This document shows positions 33,280-42,894 of a DNA stretch of 64,000 nt, piece after piece. The notes below the pieces were generated by a model. That model did not search any database and was not told where the DNA came from. It worked only from the letters and a program-made list of their open reading frames with translations. Within the stretch, counting starts at the first letter, position 1. Every line of letters starts with the position of its first letter. The stretch lies in assembly GCA_020637675.1 (NCBI GenBank), contig JACKKD010000002.1, positions 248,001 to 312,000 of the forward strand. Reading direction: 5' to 3'. This DNA comes from Paracoccaceae bacterium. GTDB lineage: Bacteria; Pseudomonadota; Alphaproteobacteria; Rhodobacterales; Rhodobacteraceae. The translations under genes and the position numbers were made by a program.

Positions 33280-34539
33280 TCAGCGTGCCGCTTCCGCGAC
33301 CGAATCGAGCAGAGGCAGCGCCATCGCCATCCGCGACAGCCCCGGCGCGAGCGGGAAGAGTGCGGCCTGCACCGAATGGTAGAGGTCCGGCTTGCCGCGG
33401 AACAGGGTTTCGGCGGGGCGCCCCTCGTTGTCGATTTCCGGATGCCAGCCGCCGCGCTCGGCGTCGATGAAATGCGCTTCGGCGAAGCGCCAGAGCCGGC
33501 GGTACCAGACCTCGTCGGCCGGGTTCCGTTGGAGCTTGATCAGGGCCGCAACCGCGCCGAGCGCTTCCGTCACCGGCCACCAGTAGCGCGCCCGGACTGC
33601 CGGCCGTCCGTCGTGCCCGAGCGTGTACACGATGCCGCCGCGCTCGGTGTCCCAGCCGTCGGCAAGGGCGCGTTCGACCAGGCGCCGCGCGACATCCGGC
33701 GCCCCGTCTGCGGGCCGACCGCGCAGGTCCCAGTACTGCAACAAGAGACGAGCGAATTCGAAGGAATGGCCCGGCGTGGTGCCGGCCGGGCGGAACATCG
33801 GGTCGCCGCGGTAGTCGCGGTCGATCAGCCAGTCGGCAGTGTAATGCTCCGGCACGCGCCAGCCCTCGGCCGGGGCGATGCGGTTCAGGAAGAAGTCGAG
33901 GATCCTGCCGGCGCGCTCAAGCCATCGCGGATGCCCGGTCGCCTCGAAGGCGGCGAGCAGCGCCTCCACCGCGTGCATGTTCGCGTTCATGCCGCGGTAG
34001 CCGGACAACGATGTCCAGTCGCGCGTCCATTCGTCGGCGAAAAGTCCGGGCCTGTCTTCCCAAAAATGTCTGTCGAGTATAGTCTCGACATCAACGATCA
34101 GCCGTTCGGCATCGGGATGACTCGCCAATCTTGCGCCCGCTGCGGCAAGGAGGACGAAGACATGGCCGTAGGCGAGCTTGCGGCCGTCATGCACCCGGTT
34201 GCCGTCGAATGCCCAGACATATCCGCCGTGCTCTCTGTCGCGGTGGCGCCGCCAGAGACAGGAGATTCCCCGGTCGATGATGTCCTCCGATCCGCGAACG
34301 CCGGCGAGTTTTCCGAGGGCGTAGGAGTGGACGAGCCGGGTCGTCGTGTGCAGTTCCTCGATACTCCCCCCGCGGGGGCTGCCATCGCGATCAAGCAGGT
34401 GGAATCCGCCGGATTCGCGCGGGCTGGCGCGGAAGAACGCGAACTGGCGCAGCGCCTCCCGGGCAAGGAACGCGCGGTGCAAGGGGTCGTCGAGCCAGGA
34501 GCCGAAAGGCTCGCCAGAGGATAGGGTTGTGGAGGTCAT
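33280..34539 (-). CDS. AGE-family epimerase/isomerase (N-acylglucosamine 2-epimerase-like)
   Basis: 419 residues, an (alpha/alpha)6 barrel of the AGE superfamily. Landmarks: 'TTTRLVHSYALGKLAGVRGS', 'GYRGMNANMHAVEALLAAFE', 'TPGHSFEFARLLLQYWDLRG' and 'RARYWWPVTEALGAVAALIK', with His residues placed as in sugar epimerases and mannose isomerases. Substrate not determinable. The ATG at 34539 has GAGGTG upstream; the longer open frame to 34692 lacks similarity. It is divergent from the nos operon; the FNR-type box at 34679 lies 140 bases from this start. Confidence 0.87.
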   Translation of the reverse strand: MTSTTLSSGEPFGSWLDDPLHRAFLAREALRQFAFFRASPRESGGFHLLDRDGSPRGGSIEELHTTTRLVHSYALGKLAGVRGSEDIIDRGISCLWRRHRDREHGGYVWAFDGNRVHDGRKLAYGHVFVLLAAAGARLASHPDAERLIVDVETILDRHFWEDRPGLFADEWTRDWTSLSGYRGMNANMHAVEALLAAFEATGHPRWLERAGRILDFFLNRIAPAEGWRVPEHYTADWLIDRDYRGDPMFRPAGTTPGHSFEFARLLLQYWDLRGRPADGAPDVARRLVERALADGWDTERGGIVYTLGHDGRPAVRARYWWPVTEALGAVAALIKLQRNPADEVWYRRLWRFAEAHFIDAERGGWHPEIDNEGRPAETLFRGKPDLYHSVQAALFPLAPGLSRMAMALPLLDSVAEAAR

Positions 34540-34678
34540 CGGACACCTCGGGACATTCCGGTGCGACCGGAGCGCCGCGGTCCTTCGGCTGTCGCCGCGG
34601 CGCGCTGGGATTGATGCACGCTCGGCGGTCGGCAGGCAATCCATGACGCGTCCATCCGGACGAAATGGTGTCACAGGA

Positions 34679-34692
34679 TTGATTTCGATCAA
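34679..34692 (+). promoter_or_regulatory. FNR/NnrR/FixK-type box upstream of nosC
   Basis: TTGATTTCGATCAA is a perfect TTGAT-N4-ATCAA palindrome, the target of Crp/Fnr-family regulators (FnrP, NnrR/Nnr, FixK). It ends 34 bases before the nosC ATG, so its centre would be a plausible upstream activator position for the nos promoter. Which regulator binds cannot be told from the site alone. Confidence 0.88.
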
Positions 34693-34726
34693 GGATCGGT
34701 GGGGCGTTATACGTCATGGGGGCGGC

Positions 34727-35182
34727 ATGAAGCGTGCGATCCGGTCCCTCCTGGTCCTTCTGAACCTGCTGGCGCTGTGCCTTTACGGCGCCGTCACGCC
34801 GGCTATGGCCGGGATGGCCACGGGTGTGTCGGAGATCGTGATCTGCGGCGAGAACGGGCCGGAAACGATTCGAATGACCCCCGAGGGGACTCCGGCCAAA
34901 TCACCCCATGATTGCGGCAAGTGCCTTGCCTGCCTTGCCTGTTCGTCCGGCGATCCGGCCCGGCCGGCCGTCGTTCCGCAGCCGGCCGCGGATTACGCGA
35001 GCTTCGAACCCGACTGGACGACGCAACTCGTCGTCATCCGATTCATGCCACGCCCACAGACGCGGGGACCCCCGCCTCGAGCGGCGGAATGGACCTTCCT
35101 TGCGGCCGCTGCGGCCGGCATGACGAGGGGGCCATCCGTCCTTGCGCAAGACCGTCGGGCGAACAACGAGGTTGCCCGATGA
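34727..35182 (+). CDS. nosC: NosC-like cysteine-rich protein, first gene of the nos operon
   Basis: 151 residues. An N-terminal hydrophobic segment or signal (LLVLLNLLALCLYGAVTPAM) is followed by 'SPHDCGKCLACLACSSGD', a CxxCxxCxxC cluster likely to bind a metal. Paracoccus denitrificans has nosC, with a CxxCxxC motif and unknown role, at the head of nosCRZDFYLX, and this gene has the same place and character. The start is the ATG at 34727; its stop overlaps the nosR ATG by 4 bases, so it is part of the operon. It resembles DUF2946 proteins linked to copper handling. Confidence 0.75.
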   Translation: MKRAIRSLLVLLNLLALCLYGAVTPAMAGMATGVSEIVICGENGPETIRMTPEGTPAKSPHDCGKCLACLACSSGDPARPAVVPQPAADYASFEPDWTTQLVVIRFMPRPQTRGPPPRAAEWTFLAAAAAGMTRGPSVLAQDRRANNEVAR

Positions 35183-37374
35183 AGTTCCTCCCCGCCGTTC
35201 TCCTGTCGCTCGCGCTCGGCCTGTTTCTCGCCCTGCCGCTTCGCGCGGAAACGGTGCTCTCCAAATACCTTTCGGAGGTTCCCGCCGATGCCCTCGTGCC
35301 AGGGGCGGACGGCTATGGTCCCGTGCGCGCGGATCAGCCCGTCGCGCCCGTCCTGAAGGGAGAGGAGACGGTCGGCTGGGCCTTCGTGACTTCCGATTTC
35401 GTCTCGACCACGGGATACTCCGGCAAGCCGATCCATACGATGGTCGCGGTCGATGCCGACGCGAAAGTCATCGGCGTGAAGCTCGTGAAGCATTCCGAGC
35501 CCATCGTCCTTATCGGCATTCCCGATTCGAAGATGCAGGCACTTGCCGCCGGTTACGCCGGGCTCGACCTCGTGGCAGAAGCCAAGTCCGGCGGCACGGC
35601 GCATGACCTCGATATCATCTCGGGCGCGACCGTCACGGTCATGGTGATCGACGACTCCGTCGTCCGGGCGGGACTGAAGGTCGCCCGGGCCCTCGGCCTT
35701 GGCGGGCTCTCACCCGACGCGGCGAGCCATGAGCCGCAGTTCGAGCTCAACCCCGACGCCAAGGCAGCCAACGACTGGATGACGCTCGAAGGCGACGGTA
35801 CGCTGCGACGGCTTTCGCTTGACGTCGGCCAGGTCAACGCGGCCTTCGCCGCACTCGGTGACCCGCGGTCCGATGCCCGCGCCCTCACCGAGCCGGCAGA
35901 TACCACCTTCATCGAGATGCAGGCGGCGCTCGTCTCCCACCCGGCAATCGCCCGGGCGCTTCTCGGGGAGGCGGAGGCCAAGAATGTCGCCGCCTGGCTT
36001 GCGCCCGGGGACCATGCCATCGCCGTGGCCGGGCGCGGTCTCTACAGCTTCAAGGGCTCGGGCTATGTGCGGGGCGGTATCTTCGACCGCATCGTGCTGA
36101 TTCAGGACGACGTGTCGGTGCGGTTCCGCGACCGGATGCACAAGCGCATCGTTTCACTCGCCGCAGAGGGGGCGCCAGCCTTCACCGAGGCCGACCTTTT
36201 CAAGATTCCGGCGGACACCGGTTTCGACCCCGCCAAGCCCTTCCGCATCCAGCTTCTCGTCCATCGCGAGGTGGGGCCGATCGAAAAGCTCTTCACCACC
36301 TTTGACCTTGGCTACCAGCTGCCGGAGAAATACCTGCGCGCAGTCGCCCGGGCTCCGGTCGAGGCGACGGAGGCGGACACTGCTGTCGCCGATGTCGCAT
36401 CGCGGGACGAGGCTGCGGCGCATCAGGCGCTCTGGAAGCGCATCTGGCTGGACAAGAAGTCCTCCATCGTGGTGACCGCGGCGATGCTGGCGGTGCTGAC
36501 ACTGGTGTTCTTCTTCCAGACCTTCGCCACGCGGAACGCCCGCGCGTTCTTCTGGTTCCGGATGACCTTCCTGACCGTGACGCTCGTCTTTCTCGGCTGG
36601 TATGCGAATGCGCAGCTTTCGGTCGTGAACCTGATGGCGCTCTTCGGCGCACTCATCTCTGGCTTCTCATGGCAGGCCTTCCTTCTTGATCCTCTGACCT
36701 TCATCCTCTGGTTTGCGGTGGCGGCCGCGATGCTCTTCTGGGGGCGGGGGGCCTACTGCGGCTGGCTCTGCCCGTTCGGGGCCTTGCAGGAGATCACCAA
36801 CCGCATCGCCCGTGCTCTGCATGTGCCGCAATGGACGCTGCCCTGGGGCCTGCACGAGCGTCTCTGGCCGATCAAGTACATCCTGTTCCTAGGGCTCTTC
36901 GGCATCTCGCTCATGTCCATCGAACAGGCCGAGCATCTGGCCGAGGTGGAGCCCTTCAAAACCGCGATCGTGCTGAAGTTCGTCCGCGCCTGGCCCTTCG
37001 TCGCCTATGCGCTGGCACTTCTGGCGGCCGGGCTTTTCGTGGAGCGGTTCTATTGCCGCTATCTCTGCCCGCTGGGTGCGGCGCTGGCGATCCCTGCGCG
37101 GCTGCGCATGTTCGACTGGCTGAAGCGCTACCGCGAATGCGGCCATCCCTGCCAGACCTGTGCCAACCAATGCCCCGTTCAGGCGATCCACCCCACGGGG
37201 GAGATCAACCCGAACGAATGCGTGGACTGCCTGCACTGCCAGGTTCTCTACCAGTCGAAGACCATCTGCCCGGTCGTCATCAAGAAGATGAAGCGCCGCG
37301 ACGCCGTGGGCACGGCAGTGCCGCGCAACCTGACCGGCCATCCGAACTCGCCACAATCTCAACCCGCTGAATGA
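35179..37374 (+). CDS. nosR: NosR, membrane flavo-iron-sulfur protein for N2O reduction
   Basis: 731 residues. A signal/anchor (FLPAVLLSLALGLFLALPLR) leads a periplasmic FMN-binding domain with the flavinylation-type motif 'DIISGATVTVMVIDD'. Several membrane helices follow (from about residue 430). Cytoplasmic motifs 'CGWLCPFGALQE' and 'CRYLCPLGAALAIP' and a two-cluster ferredoxin end ('CGHPCQTCANQCPVQAI', 'CVDCLHCQVLYQ') are all intact. NosR is needed for nosZ expression and electron supply to NosZ. It overlaps nosC by 4 bases; nosZ begins 12 bases after its stop. Confidence 0.96.
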   Translation: MKFLPAVLLSLALGLFLALPLRAETVLSKYLSEVPADALVPGADGYGPVRADQPVAPVLKGEETVGWAFVTSDFVSTTGYSGKPIHTMVAVDADAKVIGVKLVKHSEPIVLIGIPDSKMQALAAGYAGLDLVAEAKSGGTAHDLDIISGATVTVMVIDDSVVRAGLKVARALGLGGLSPDAASHEPQFELNPDAKAANDWMTLEGDGTLRRLSLDVGQVNAAFAALGDPRSDARALTEPADTTFIEMQAALVSHPAIARALLGEAEAKNVAAWLAPGDHAIAVAGRGLYSFKGSGYVRGGIFDRIVLIQDDVSVRFRDRMHKRIVSLAAEGAPAFTEADLFKIPADTGFDPAKPFRIQLLVHREVGPIEKLFTTFDLGYQLPEKYLRAVARAPVEATEADTAVADVASRDEAAAHQALWKRIWLDKKSSIVVTAAMLAVLTLVFFFQTFATRNARAFFWFRMTFLTVTLVFLGWYANAQLSVVNLMALFGALISGFSWQAFLLDPLTFILWFAVAAAMLFWGRGAYCGWLCPFGALQEITNRIARALHVPQWTLPWGLHERLWPIKYILFLGLFGISLMSIEQAEHLAEVEPFKTAIVLKFVRAWPFVAYALALLAAGLFVERFYCRYLCPLGAALAIPARLRMFDWLKRYRECGHPCQTCANQCPVQAIHPTGEINPNECVDCLHCQVLYQSKTICPVVIKKMKRRDAVGTAVPRNLTGHPNSPQSQPAE

Positions 37375-37385
37375 AAGGACAGATC

Positions 37386-39323
37386 ATGTCTGAGGGAGTT
37401 TCCACCAAGATCACGCGCCGCGGCCTTCTCGGCGCCACCGCCGGAGGCGCGGCCCTTGCCGGCGTTGTCGGCGGGCGTGCGGCGCTGACCGGTGGCGCGA
37501 TCGGCGCCGCCACCGTCGCGGGCACCACCGCGGCACGGGCCGCTGACGCGGTGACCGTCGCACCGGGGCAGCTCGACGAATACTACGGTTTCTGGTCGTC
37601 GGGCCAGACCGGCGAGCTGCGCATCCTCGGCATCCCCTCGATGCGCGAACTGATGCGGGTGCCGGTGTTCAACCGCTGCTCTGCCACCGGCTGGGGGATC
37701 ACCAACGAGTCGAAGAAGATCCTCACCGAGGGCCTGACCGAAAAGACCAAGAAGTATCTGGCCGCCAATGGCCACGAATACCCGCAGAACGGTGACCTGC
37801 ACCACGTCCACATGTCCTTCAACGAAGGCAAGTATGACGGCCGGTTCCTGTTCATGAACGACAAGGCGAATACCCGCGTCGCCCGGGTGCGCTGCGACGT
37901 GATGAAGTGCGACAAGATCATCGAGATCCCGAACGCCAAGGCGATCCACGGGCTGCGGCCGCAGAAATGGCCGCGCACCAACTATGTCTTCGCCAATGGC
38001 GAGGACGAGGCGCCGATGGTCAACGACGGCAAGGTGCTCGACGATCCGTCGCAATACGTGAACTTCTACACCGCCATCAACGCCGACGACATGACCATCG
38101 CCTGGCAGGTGATGGTGACCGGCAACCTCGACAACACCGATGCCGACTATGACGGCAAGTATGCCTTCTCGACCTCCTACAACTCGGAAATGGGCATGAC
38201 GCTTGCGGACATGACGGCAGCGGACATGGACCATGTCGTCGTCTTCAACATCGCCGAGATCGAGAAGGGAATCGCCGACGGCGACTTCCAGGAGCTGAAC
38301 GGGGTCAAGGTGATCGACGGGCGCAAGGGCCAGAACAAGAACTACACCCGTTACATCCCGATCCCGAACAACCCGCACGGCTGCAACATGGCGCCCGACA
38401 AGATCCACCTCTGCATCGGTGGCAAGCTGTCGCCGACCGTCTCGGTGATCGACGTGCGCAAGCTGGACGACGTCTTCTACAACGGCGCCGATCCCCGGTC
38501 GGCCGTGGTGGCGGAACCCGAGCTGGGCCTTGGCCCGCTGCATACCTGCTTTGACGGACAGGGCCGTGCCTATACCACGCTCTTTCTCGACAGCCAGGTG
38601 GTGGTCTGGGATATCGAGAAGGCCGTGCGCGCCTTTGCGGGCGAGGCGGTCGATCCCATCGTCACCAAGCAGGACGTGCACTACCAGCCTGGCCACAACT
38701 CTACTGCCGAAGGGGAAACCCTTGACGCTTCGGCGAAATTCTACATCACGATGAACAAGTTCTCGAAGGACCGCTTCCTGAACGTTGGCCCGCTGAAGCC
38801 CGAAAACGAACAGGTGTTCCTGATCGAGGGCGACAAGCTGACGCTGGTCCACGATGGCCCGACCTTTGCCGAGCCGCATGACTCGATCATTGTCCATGCG
38901 TCCAAGGTCAACCCGCTCAGCGTCTGGAACCGGCAGGACCAGATGTGGGCCGAGACGCGCAAGCAGGCCGAAGCCGACGGCGTGAACCTGGACGACTACC
39001 AGGACACGGTGATCCGCGACGGCAACAAGGTGCGGGTCTACATGTCCAGCCAGGCGCCGCAGTTCGCGCTGGAAAGCTTCACCGTGAAGCAAGGCGACGA
39101 AGTGACGGTTACCGTCACCAACCTTGACGACATCGACGACCTGACCCACGGCTTCACCATGGGCAACCATGGCGTCGCCATGGAAATCGGCCCGCAGGCG
39201 ACCTCCTCGGTCACCTTCACTGCGGCGCAACCCGGCGTCTTCTGGTACTACTGCCAGTGGTTCTGCCATGCGCTTCACATGGAGATGCGCGGCCGGATGT
39301 TCGTCGAGCCGCGGGACGCCTGA
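37386..39323 (+). CDS. nosZ: Nitrous-oxide reductase
   Basis: 645 residues. Periplasmic copper enzyme reducing N2O to N2. The long N-terminus has a twin-arginine signal ('TKITRRGLLGATAGGAALAG'), marking a clade I (Tat-exported) NosZ. CuZ histidines are seen in 'GDLHHVHMSFNEG', 'GPLHTCFDG', 'VHYQPGHNS' and 'AEPHDSIIVHASK'. The C-terminal cupredoxin holds CuA: 'LTHGFTMGNHG' and 'YYCQWFCHALHMEMRG'. AAAGGA precedes the ATG at 37386. It sits between nosR and nosD. Confidence 0.98.
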   Translation: MSEGVSTKITRRGLLGATAGGAALAGVVGGRAALTGGAIGAATVAGTTAARAADAVTVAPGQLDEYYGFWSSGQTGELRILGIPSMRELMRVPVFNRCSATGWGITNESKKILTEGLTEKTKKYLAANGHEYPQNGDLHHVHMSFNEGKYDGRFLFMNDKANTRVARVRCDVMKCDKIIEIPNAKAIHGLRPQKWPRTNYVFANGEDEAPMVNDGKVLDDPSQYVNFYTAINADDMTIAWQVMVTGNLDNTDADYDGKYAFSTSYNSEMGMTLADMTAADMDHVVVFNIAEIEKGIADGDFQELNGVKVIDGRKGQNKNYTRYIPIPNNPHGCNMAPDKIHLCIGGKLSPTVSVIDVRKLDDVFYNGADPRSAVVAEPELGLGPLHTCFDGQGRAYTTLFLDSQVVVWDIEKAVRAFAGEAVDPIVTKQDVHYQPGHNSTAEGETLDASAKFYITMNKFSKDRFLNVGPLKPENEQVFLIEGDKLTLVHDGPTFAEPHDSIIVHASKVNPLSVWNRQDQMWAETRKQAEADGVNLDDYQDTVIRDGNKVRVYMSSQAPQFALESFTVKQGDEVTVTVTNLDDIDDLTHGFTMGNHGVAMEIGPQATSSVTFTAAQPGVFWYYCQWFCHALHMEMRGRMFVEPRDA

Positions 39324-39327
39324 CGCC

Positions 39328-40659
39328 ATGATACGGCTCCCGGCCCTGATCCTTGGCCTGCTCCTTGCGCTGTCCGTCCAGGCAGCGGAAGTGTCGGTCG
39401 TGCCCGGGCCGGGCGCTCTTGCAAACGCCATCGCCGGGGCCAACCCCGGCGATGTCCTCGTCCTCGCCCCGGGGGATTTCCCCGGCGCGGTGATGATCGA
39501 CAAGCCCCTGACCCTGGCCGGTTCGACCGCTTCGGTGATCGACGCACAGGGTGGCGGCACGGTCGTCACCATAGCGGCCCCGGACGTTACCGTGCGTGGG
39601 CTGACCGTTACCGGATCCGGCATGGACGGCCAGTCGCTCGACGCCGGGATCAAGATCCTCAAGGGCGCCGACCGCGCCGTGGTGGAGGACAACCGCGTCA
39701 TCGGGAACCTTCACGGCATCGACATCCACGGCGGTCGCGATGCGCGGGTCGCCGGCAATACGATCGAAGGCACCCAGAACCCGAAGATGAACGACCGCGG
39801 GAACGGCATCTATGTCTGGAACAGCCCCGGCGCCGTCGTCGAGGGAAACTCGGTCCGGTGGGGTCGCGACGGCATATTTGCCAATGCCTCACGCGACAAC
39901 GTGTTCAGGAACAACACCTTTCGCGACCTGCGTTTCGCGGTGCACTACATGTACACCAACAATTCCGAGGTTGTGGGCAATGTCAGCATCGGCAATCACC
40001 TCGGCTTTGCCATCATGTTTTCCGATCGAGTCGTCGTGGAGGATAACCTGAGCCTCGGGGATCGCTCCAACGGCGTCATGCTAAACTATGCCAATAGCGG
40101 AGACGTGTCGGGGAACCTTGTCCGTGGCGGGCCGGCAAAGTGCCTCTTCATCTACAACGCGCACAAGAACCTCATCTTCGACAACCGTTTCGAGGGCTGC
40201 GAGATCGGCATCCACTTCACCGCTGGGTCCGAACGCAACGTGCTGACCGGAAATGCTTTCCTCGGCAACCGCGAGCAGGTGAAATACGTCGGCACCAAGC
40301 ATGTCGAGTGGAGCTTCGAGGGGCGCGGCAACTACTGGTCCGACCATGTCTCCTACGATCTGAACGGCGACGGCATCGCCGATGGCGTGTTCCGTCCCAA
40401 CGACCTGATGGACCACATCCTGTGGTCGCAGCCGGCGGCGCGCCTGCTTACGGGTTCGCCCGCCGTGCAGTTGATCCGCTGGTCGCAATCCTCCTTCCCC
40501 GCGATGCTGCCCGGGGGCGTGACGGATAGCCACCCGCTGATGCAACCCCTGACGATTTCCGTTCCCGACGCCGCCGCCGAGGCCGAAGCCGCCGTGGCGG
40601 GGCGCTGGGAGAAAGGCACGACCGATGACTTCGACCTTGACGATCTCGCGTCTCACTAA
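39328..40659 (+). CDS. nosD: NosD, periplasmic beta-helix copper-maturation factor
   Basis: 443 residues with a signal peptide (LPALILGLLLALSVQAAE). The mature part is a right-handed parallel beta-helix with many Asn/Gly turns: 'RVIGNLHGIDIHGGRDARVA', 'NGIYVWNSPGAVVEGNSVRW', 'HYMYTNNSEVVGNVSIGNHL'. NosD works with the NosFY ABC complex and NosL to deliver copper and assemble the CuZ site of NosZ. It starts 4 bases after nosZ ends, and its last 35 bases overlap nosF. Confidence 0.95.
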   Translation: MIRLPALILGLLLALSVQAAEVSVVPGPGALANAIAGANPGDVLVLAPGDFPGAVMIDKPLTLAGSTASVIDAQGGGTVVTIAAPDVTVRGLTVTGSGMDGQSLDAGIKILKGADRAVVEDNRVIGNLHGIDIHGGRDARVAGNTIEGTQNPKMNDRGNGIYVWNSPGAVVEGNSVRWGRDGIFANASRDNVFRNNTFRDLRFAVHYMYTNNSEVVGNVSIGNHLGFAIMFSDRVVVEDNLSLGDRSNGVMLNYANSGDVSGNLVRGGPAKCLFIYNAHKNLIFDNRFEGCEIGIHFTAGSERNVLTGNAFLGNREQVKYVGTKHVEWSFEGRGNYWSDHVSYDLNGDGIADGVFRPNDLMDHILWSQPAARLLTGSPAVQLIRWSQSSFPAMLPGGVTDSHPLMQPLTISVPDAAAEAEAAVAGRWEKGTTDDFDLDDLASH

Positions 40660-41521
40660 GCGGTTCGAGGATGTTGCCGCCCTCACGGACGTGAGCGTCT
40701 CCGTCGCCGCGGGCGAACGGGTGGCACTGCTCGGCCACAACGGCGCCGGCAAATCCACCATGATGAAGATCATCCTCGGTCTCATCCCGGCGAGCGAGGG
40801 GCGGGTAGAGGTCTGCGGCGCGGCGCCCGGCTCGCGCGAGGCTCGGCGGCAGGTGGCCTATCTGCCGGAGAACGCGGCGTTCCACCCCGCGCTGACGGGC
40901 GAGGAGCAGCTTCGCCTCTACCTCAGGCTCCGCGGCGAGAATCCGCGCCAGGCCCTTCCGCTCTTGGAGCGCGTGGGCCTCCATGCCGCCGCCAAACGCC
41001 GGATCGGCACCTATTCGAAGGGAATGCGACAGCGGGTGGGCCTCGCGCAGGCCCTCATCGGCCATCCGCGCCTGCTGGTGCTCGACGAACCGACGAGCGG
41101 CCTCGACCCGGTGTCGCGGCGCGATTTCTACGCACTGCTCGACGCGCTGGCGGCCGATGGCGCCTCGATCCTCCTCAGCAGCCACGCCCTGACCGAGGTC
41201 GAGGCACGGACCGACCGCATCCTGATCCTGTCGGAGGGGCGGAAGGTTGCGGAAGGCAGCCTCGCCGACCTCCGCCGCAGCGCCGATCTGCCGGTCGCTC
41301 TGAATGTCACGCCGCGCAACGGCTATGCCTCCGAGATCGCGGCCAGCCTTCCCGGCGCGATCGAGGTCGGCGGCCTTCTGCACCTGACCTGCTCTCAGTC
41401 CGAAAAGCTCGCAGTCTTCGGCCGCATTGCCGGACTCGGCACCAAGGTCGCCGATCTGGAGGTGCTGCCGCCAAGCCTTGAGGACATCTACAGCCATTTC
41501 AGCGGGAGGCACGGCCAATGA
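40625..41521 (+). CDS. nosF: NosF, ABC transporter ATPase for NosZ maturation
   Basis: 298 residues. Walker A 'LLGHNGAGKSTMMKIILGLI', signature-like 'YSKGMRQRVGLAQALIGHP', Walker B 'LLVLDEPTSGLDPVSR' and switch His in 'ILLSSHALTEVEARTD' are intact. It forms the NosDFY complex with the NosY permease. AGAAAGG precedes the ATG at 40625, inside nosD, and the stop overlaps nosY by 4 bases. Confidence 0.96.
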   Translation: MTSTLTISRLTKRFEDVAALTDVSVSVAAGERVALLGHNGAGKSTMMKIILGLIPASEGRVEVCGAAPGSREARRQVAYLPENAAFHPALTGEEQLRLYLRLRGENPRQALPLLERVGLHAAAKRRIGTYSKGMRQRVGLAQALIGHPRLLVLDEPTSGLDPVSRRDFYALLDALAADGASILLSSHALTEVEARTDRILILSEGRKVAEGSLADLRRSADLPVALNVTPRNGYASEIAASLPGAIEVGGLLHLTCSQSEKLAVFGRIAGLGTKVADLEVLPPSLEDIYSHFSGRHGQ

Positions 41522-42339
41522 CACGCATCCTCGCCACCGCCGACGGCGAATTCCGCATCGCGCTCAGGAACCGCTGGGTCGCCATCGCGCTCGTTCTGAT
41601 GGCCGTGTTTTCGCTCGTTCTGTCGCTCGCGGGCTCGGCGCCCTCGGGGGGACTCGGGGCGGACCGGCTTTCGGTCACGGTCGCCTCGCTCACCTCGCTC
41701 GCGGTCTATCTGGTGCCGCTCCTCGCTCTCCTGATGAGTTTCGACGCCGTGGCGGGCGAGGTGGAGCGCGGGACGCTGCCGCTTCTTCTGACCTATCCGG
41801 TGTCGCGCGCCGAGGTCCTTCTGGGCAAGTGCCTCGCGCATGTCGCGATCCTCGCGCTGGCGGTCGCGTCGGGCTACGGGCTGGCGGCCGCCGTGACCTT
41901 CGCCTTCGACGACCGATCGGTTGCGGGACTGCCGGCGCTCTGGCGGCTCGGCTGGTCTTCGGTGGCTCTGGGCGCGACCTTCCTCGGCGCCGGCTATGCG
42001 GTCTCCGCGCTGGCGCGGCGGCCCTCGGGGGCGGCGGGCATGGCGGTCGGTCTCTGGCTCGGTCTCGTGGTGCTCTACGATCTCGCGCTTCTGGCGGCCG
42101 TCGTGGCCGACAATGGCGGCTGGTTCACCACCGAGGCCTTCCCGGTGGCACTTCTGGCCAACCCCGCCGATGCGTTCCGCCTGTTCAACCTCGCGGCCTC
42201 GGGGGCGAGCGGCGTGTCGGCCGGCGTGGGCGGGGCGGCTTCGGTCATCCCCGTCTGGCAGTCGGTCCTTCCCGTCCTGCTCTGGCCCGTGGCCGCAATG
42301 TCGCTCGCCGTTCTCGCCTTCCGGAGGGTCAGCCCATGA
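41518..42339 (+). CDS. nosY: NosY, ABC permease for NosZ maturation
   Basis: 273 residues, about six membrane helices, starting 'ILATADGEFRIALRNRWVAI'. The cytoplasmic 'FDAVAGEVERGTLPLLLTYP' and 'SRAEVLLGKCLAHVAILALA' are typical of ABC-2 permeases of the NosY group. It pairs with NosF, whose stop it overlaps by 4 bases; its own stop overlaps nosL by 4 bases. Confidence 0.95.
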   Translation: MTRILATADGEFRIALRNRWVAIALVLMAVFSLVLSLAGSAPSGGLGADRLSVTVASLTSLAVYLVPLLALLMSFDAVAGEVERGTLPLLLTYPVSRAEVLLGKCLAHVAILALAVASGYGLAAAVTFAFDDRSVAGLPALWRLGWSSVALGATFLGAGYAVSALARRPSGAAGMAVGLWLGLVVLYDLALLAAVVADNGGWFTTEAFPVALLANPADAFRLFNLAASGASGVSAGVGGAASVIPVWQSVLPVLLWPVAAMSLAVLAFRRVSP

Positions 42340-42893
42340 AACGCGCGCTCCTTTTCGCTCTTCTCCTGTCCGCCTGCCGAGAGGAGGCCGCGCAGGCTAC
42401 GGACCCGGTCGCCCTGACGGCGGATGCGGTGGGGCATTTCTGCCAGATGAACCTTCTGGAGCACGAGGGCCCGAAGGCCCAGGTGCACCTGGAGGGGCTT
42501 CCCGGCACGCCGCTCTTCTTCAGCCAGGTGCGGGACGCCGTGACCTATGCCCGGCTTCCCGAACAGAGCCATCCGATCCTCGCGATCTGGGTCAACGACA
42601 TGGGCGCTTCCGGGGCCACCTGGGCCGAGCCGGGGGCCGATAACTGGATCGACGCGAAGACCGCGCATTTCGTCGTCGGATCGAGACTTGCGGGTGGGAT
42701 GGGCGCGCCGGAATTCGTGCCCTTCGCGCGGATGGAGGACGCGACCGCGTTCGCGCTCCGGAACGGCGGCTCGATCATGGGCCTCGATGCCATCCCCGAC
42801 GCCGCCGTGATCGCGCCCGAGGCGGAAGCGATCGCCGATGATACCGATTTTACGCGCCGGCTGAAGGCGCTTTCCGAACGTGCCGGAGGATGA
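42336..42893 (+). CDS. nosL: NosL, copper-chaperone lipoprotein
   Basis: 185 residues. The lipoprotein signal ends at LLSAC (Cys 14). The Cu(I)-binding region is 'VGHFCQMNLLEHEGPKAQVH', where Cys and Met match known NosL ligands, and 'AIWVNDMGASGATWA' follows. NosL passes copper to the NosDFY/NosZ assembly route in the periplasm. The ATG at 42336 overlaps the nosY stop. Confidence 0.95.
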   Translation: MKRALLFALLLSACREEAAQATDPVALTADAVGHFCQMNLLEHEGPKAQVHLEGLPGTPLFFSQVRDAVTYARLPEQSHPILAIWVNDMGASGATWAEPGADNWIDAKTAHFVVGSRLAGGMGAPEFVPFARMEDATAFALRNGGSIMGLDAIPDAAVIAPEAEAIADDTDFTRRLKALSERAGG

Positions 42894-42894
42894 G

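Noticed and set aside
37359..39701. A 780-residue minus-strand frame opposite nosZ
   Set aside because: It is a shadow of nosZ with His/Val/Asp-biased composition and no domain; NosZ on the plus strand has all its copper ligands.
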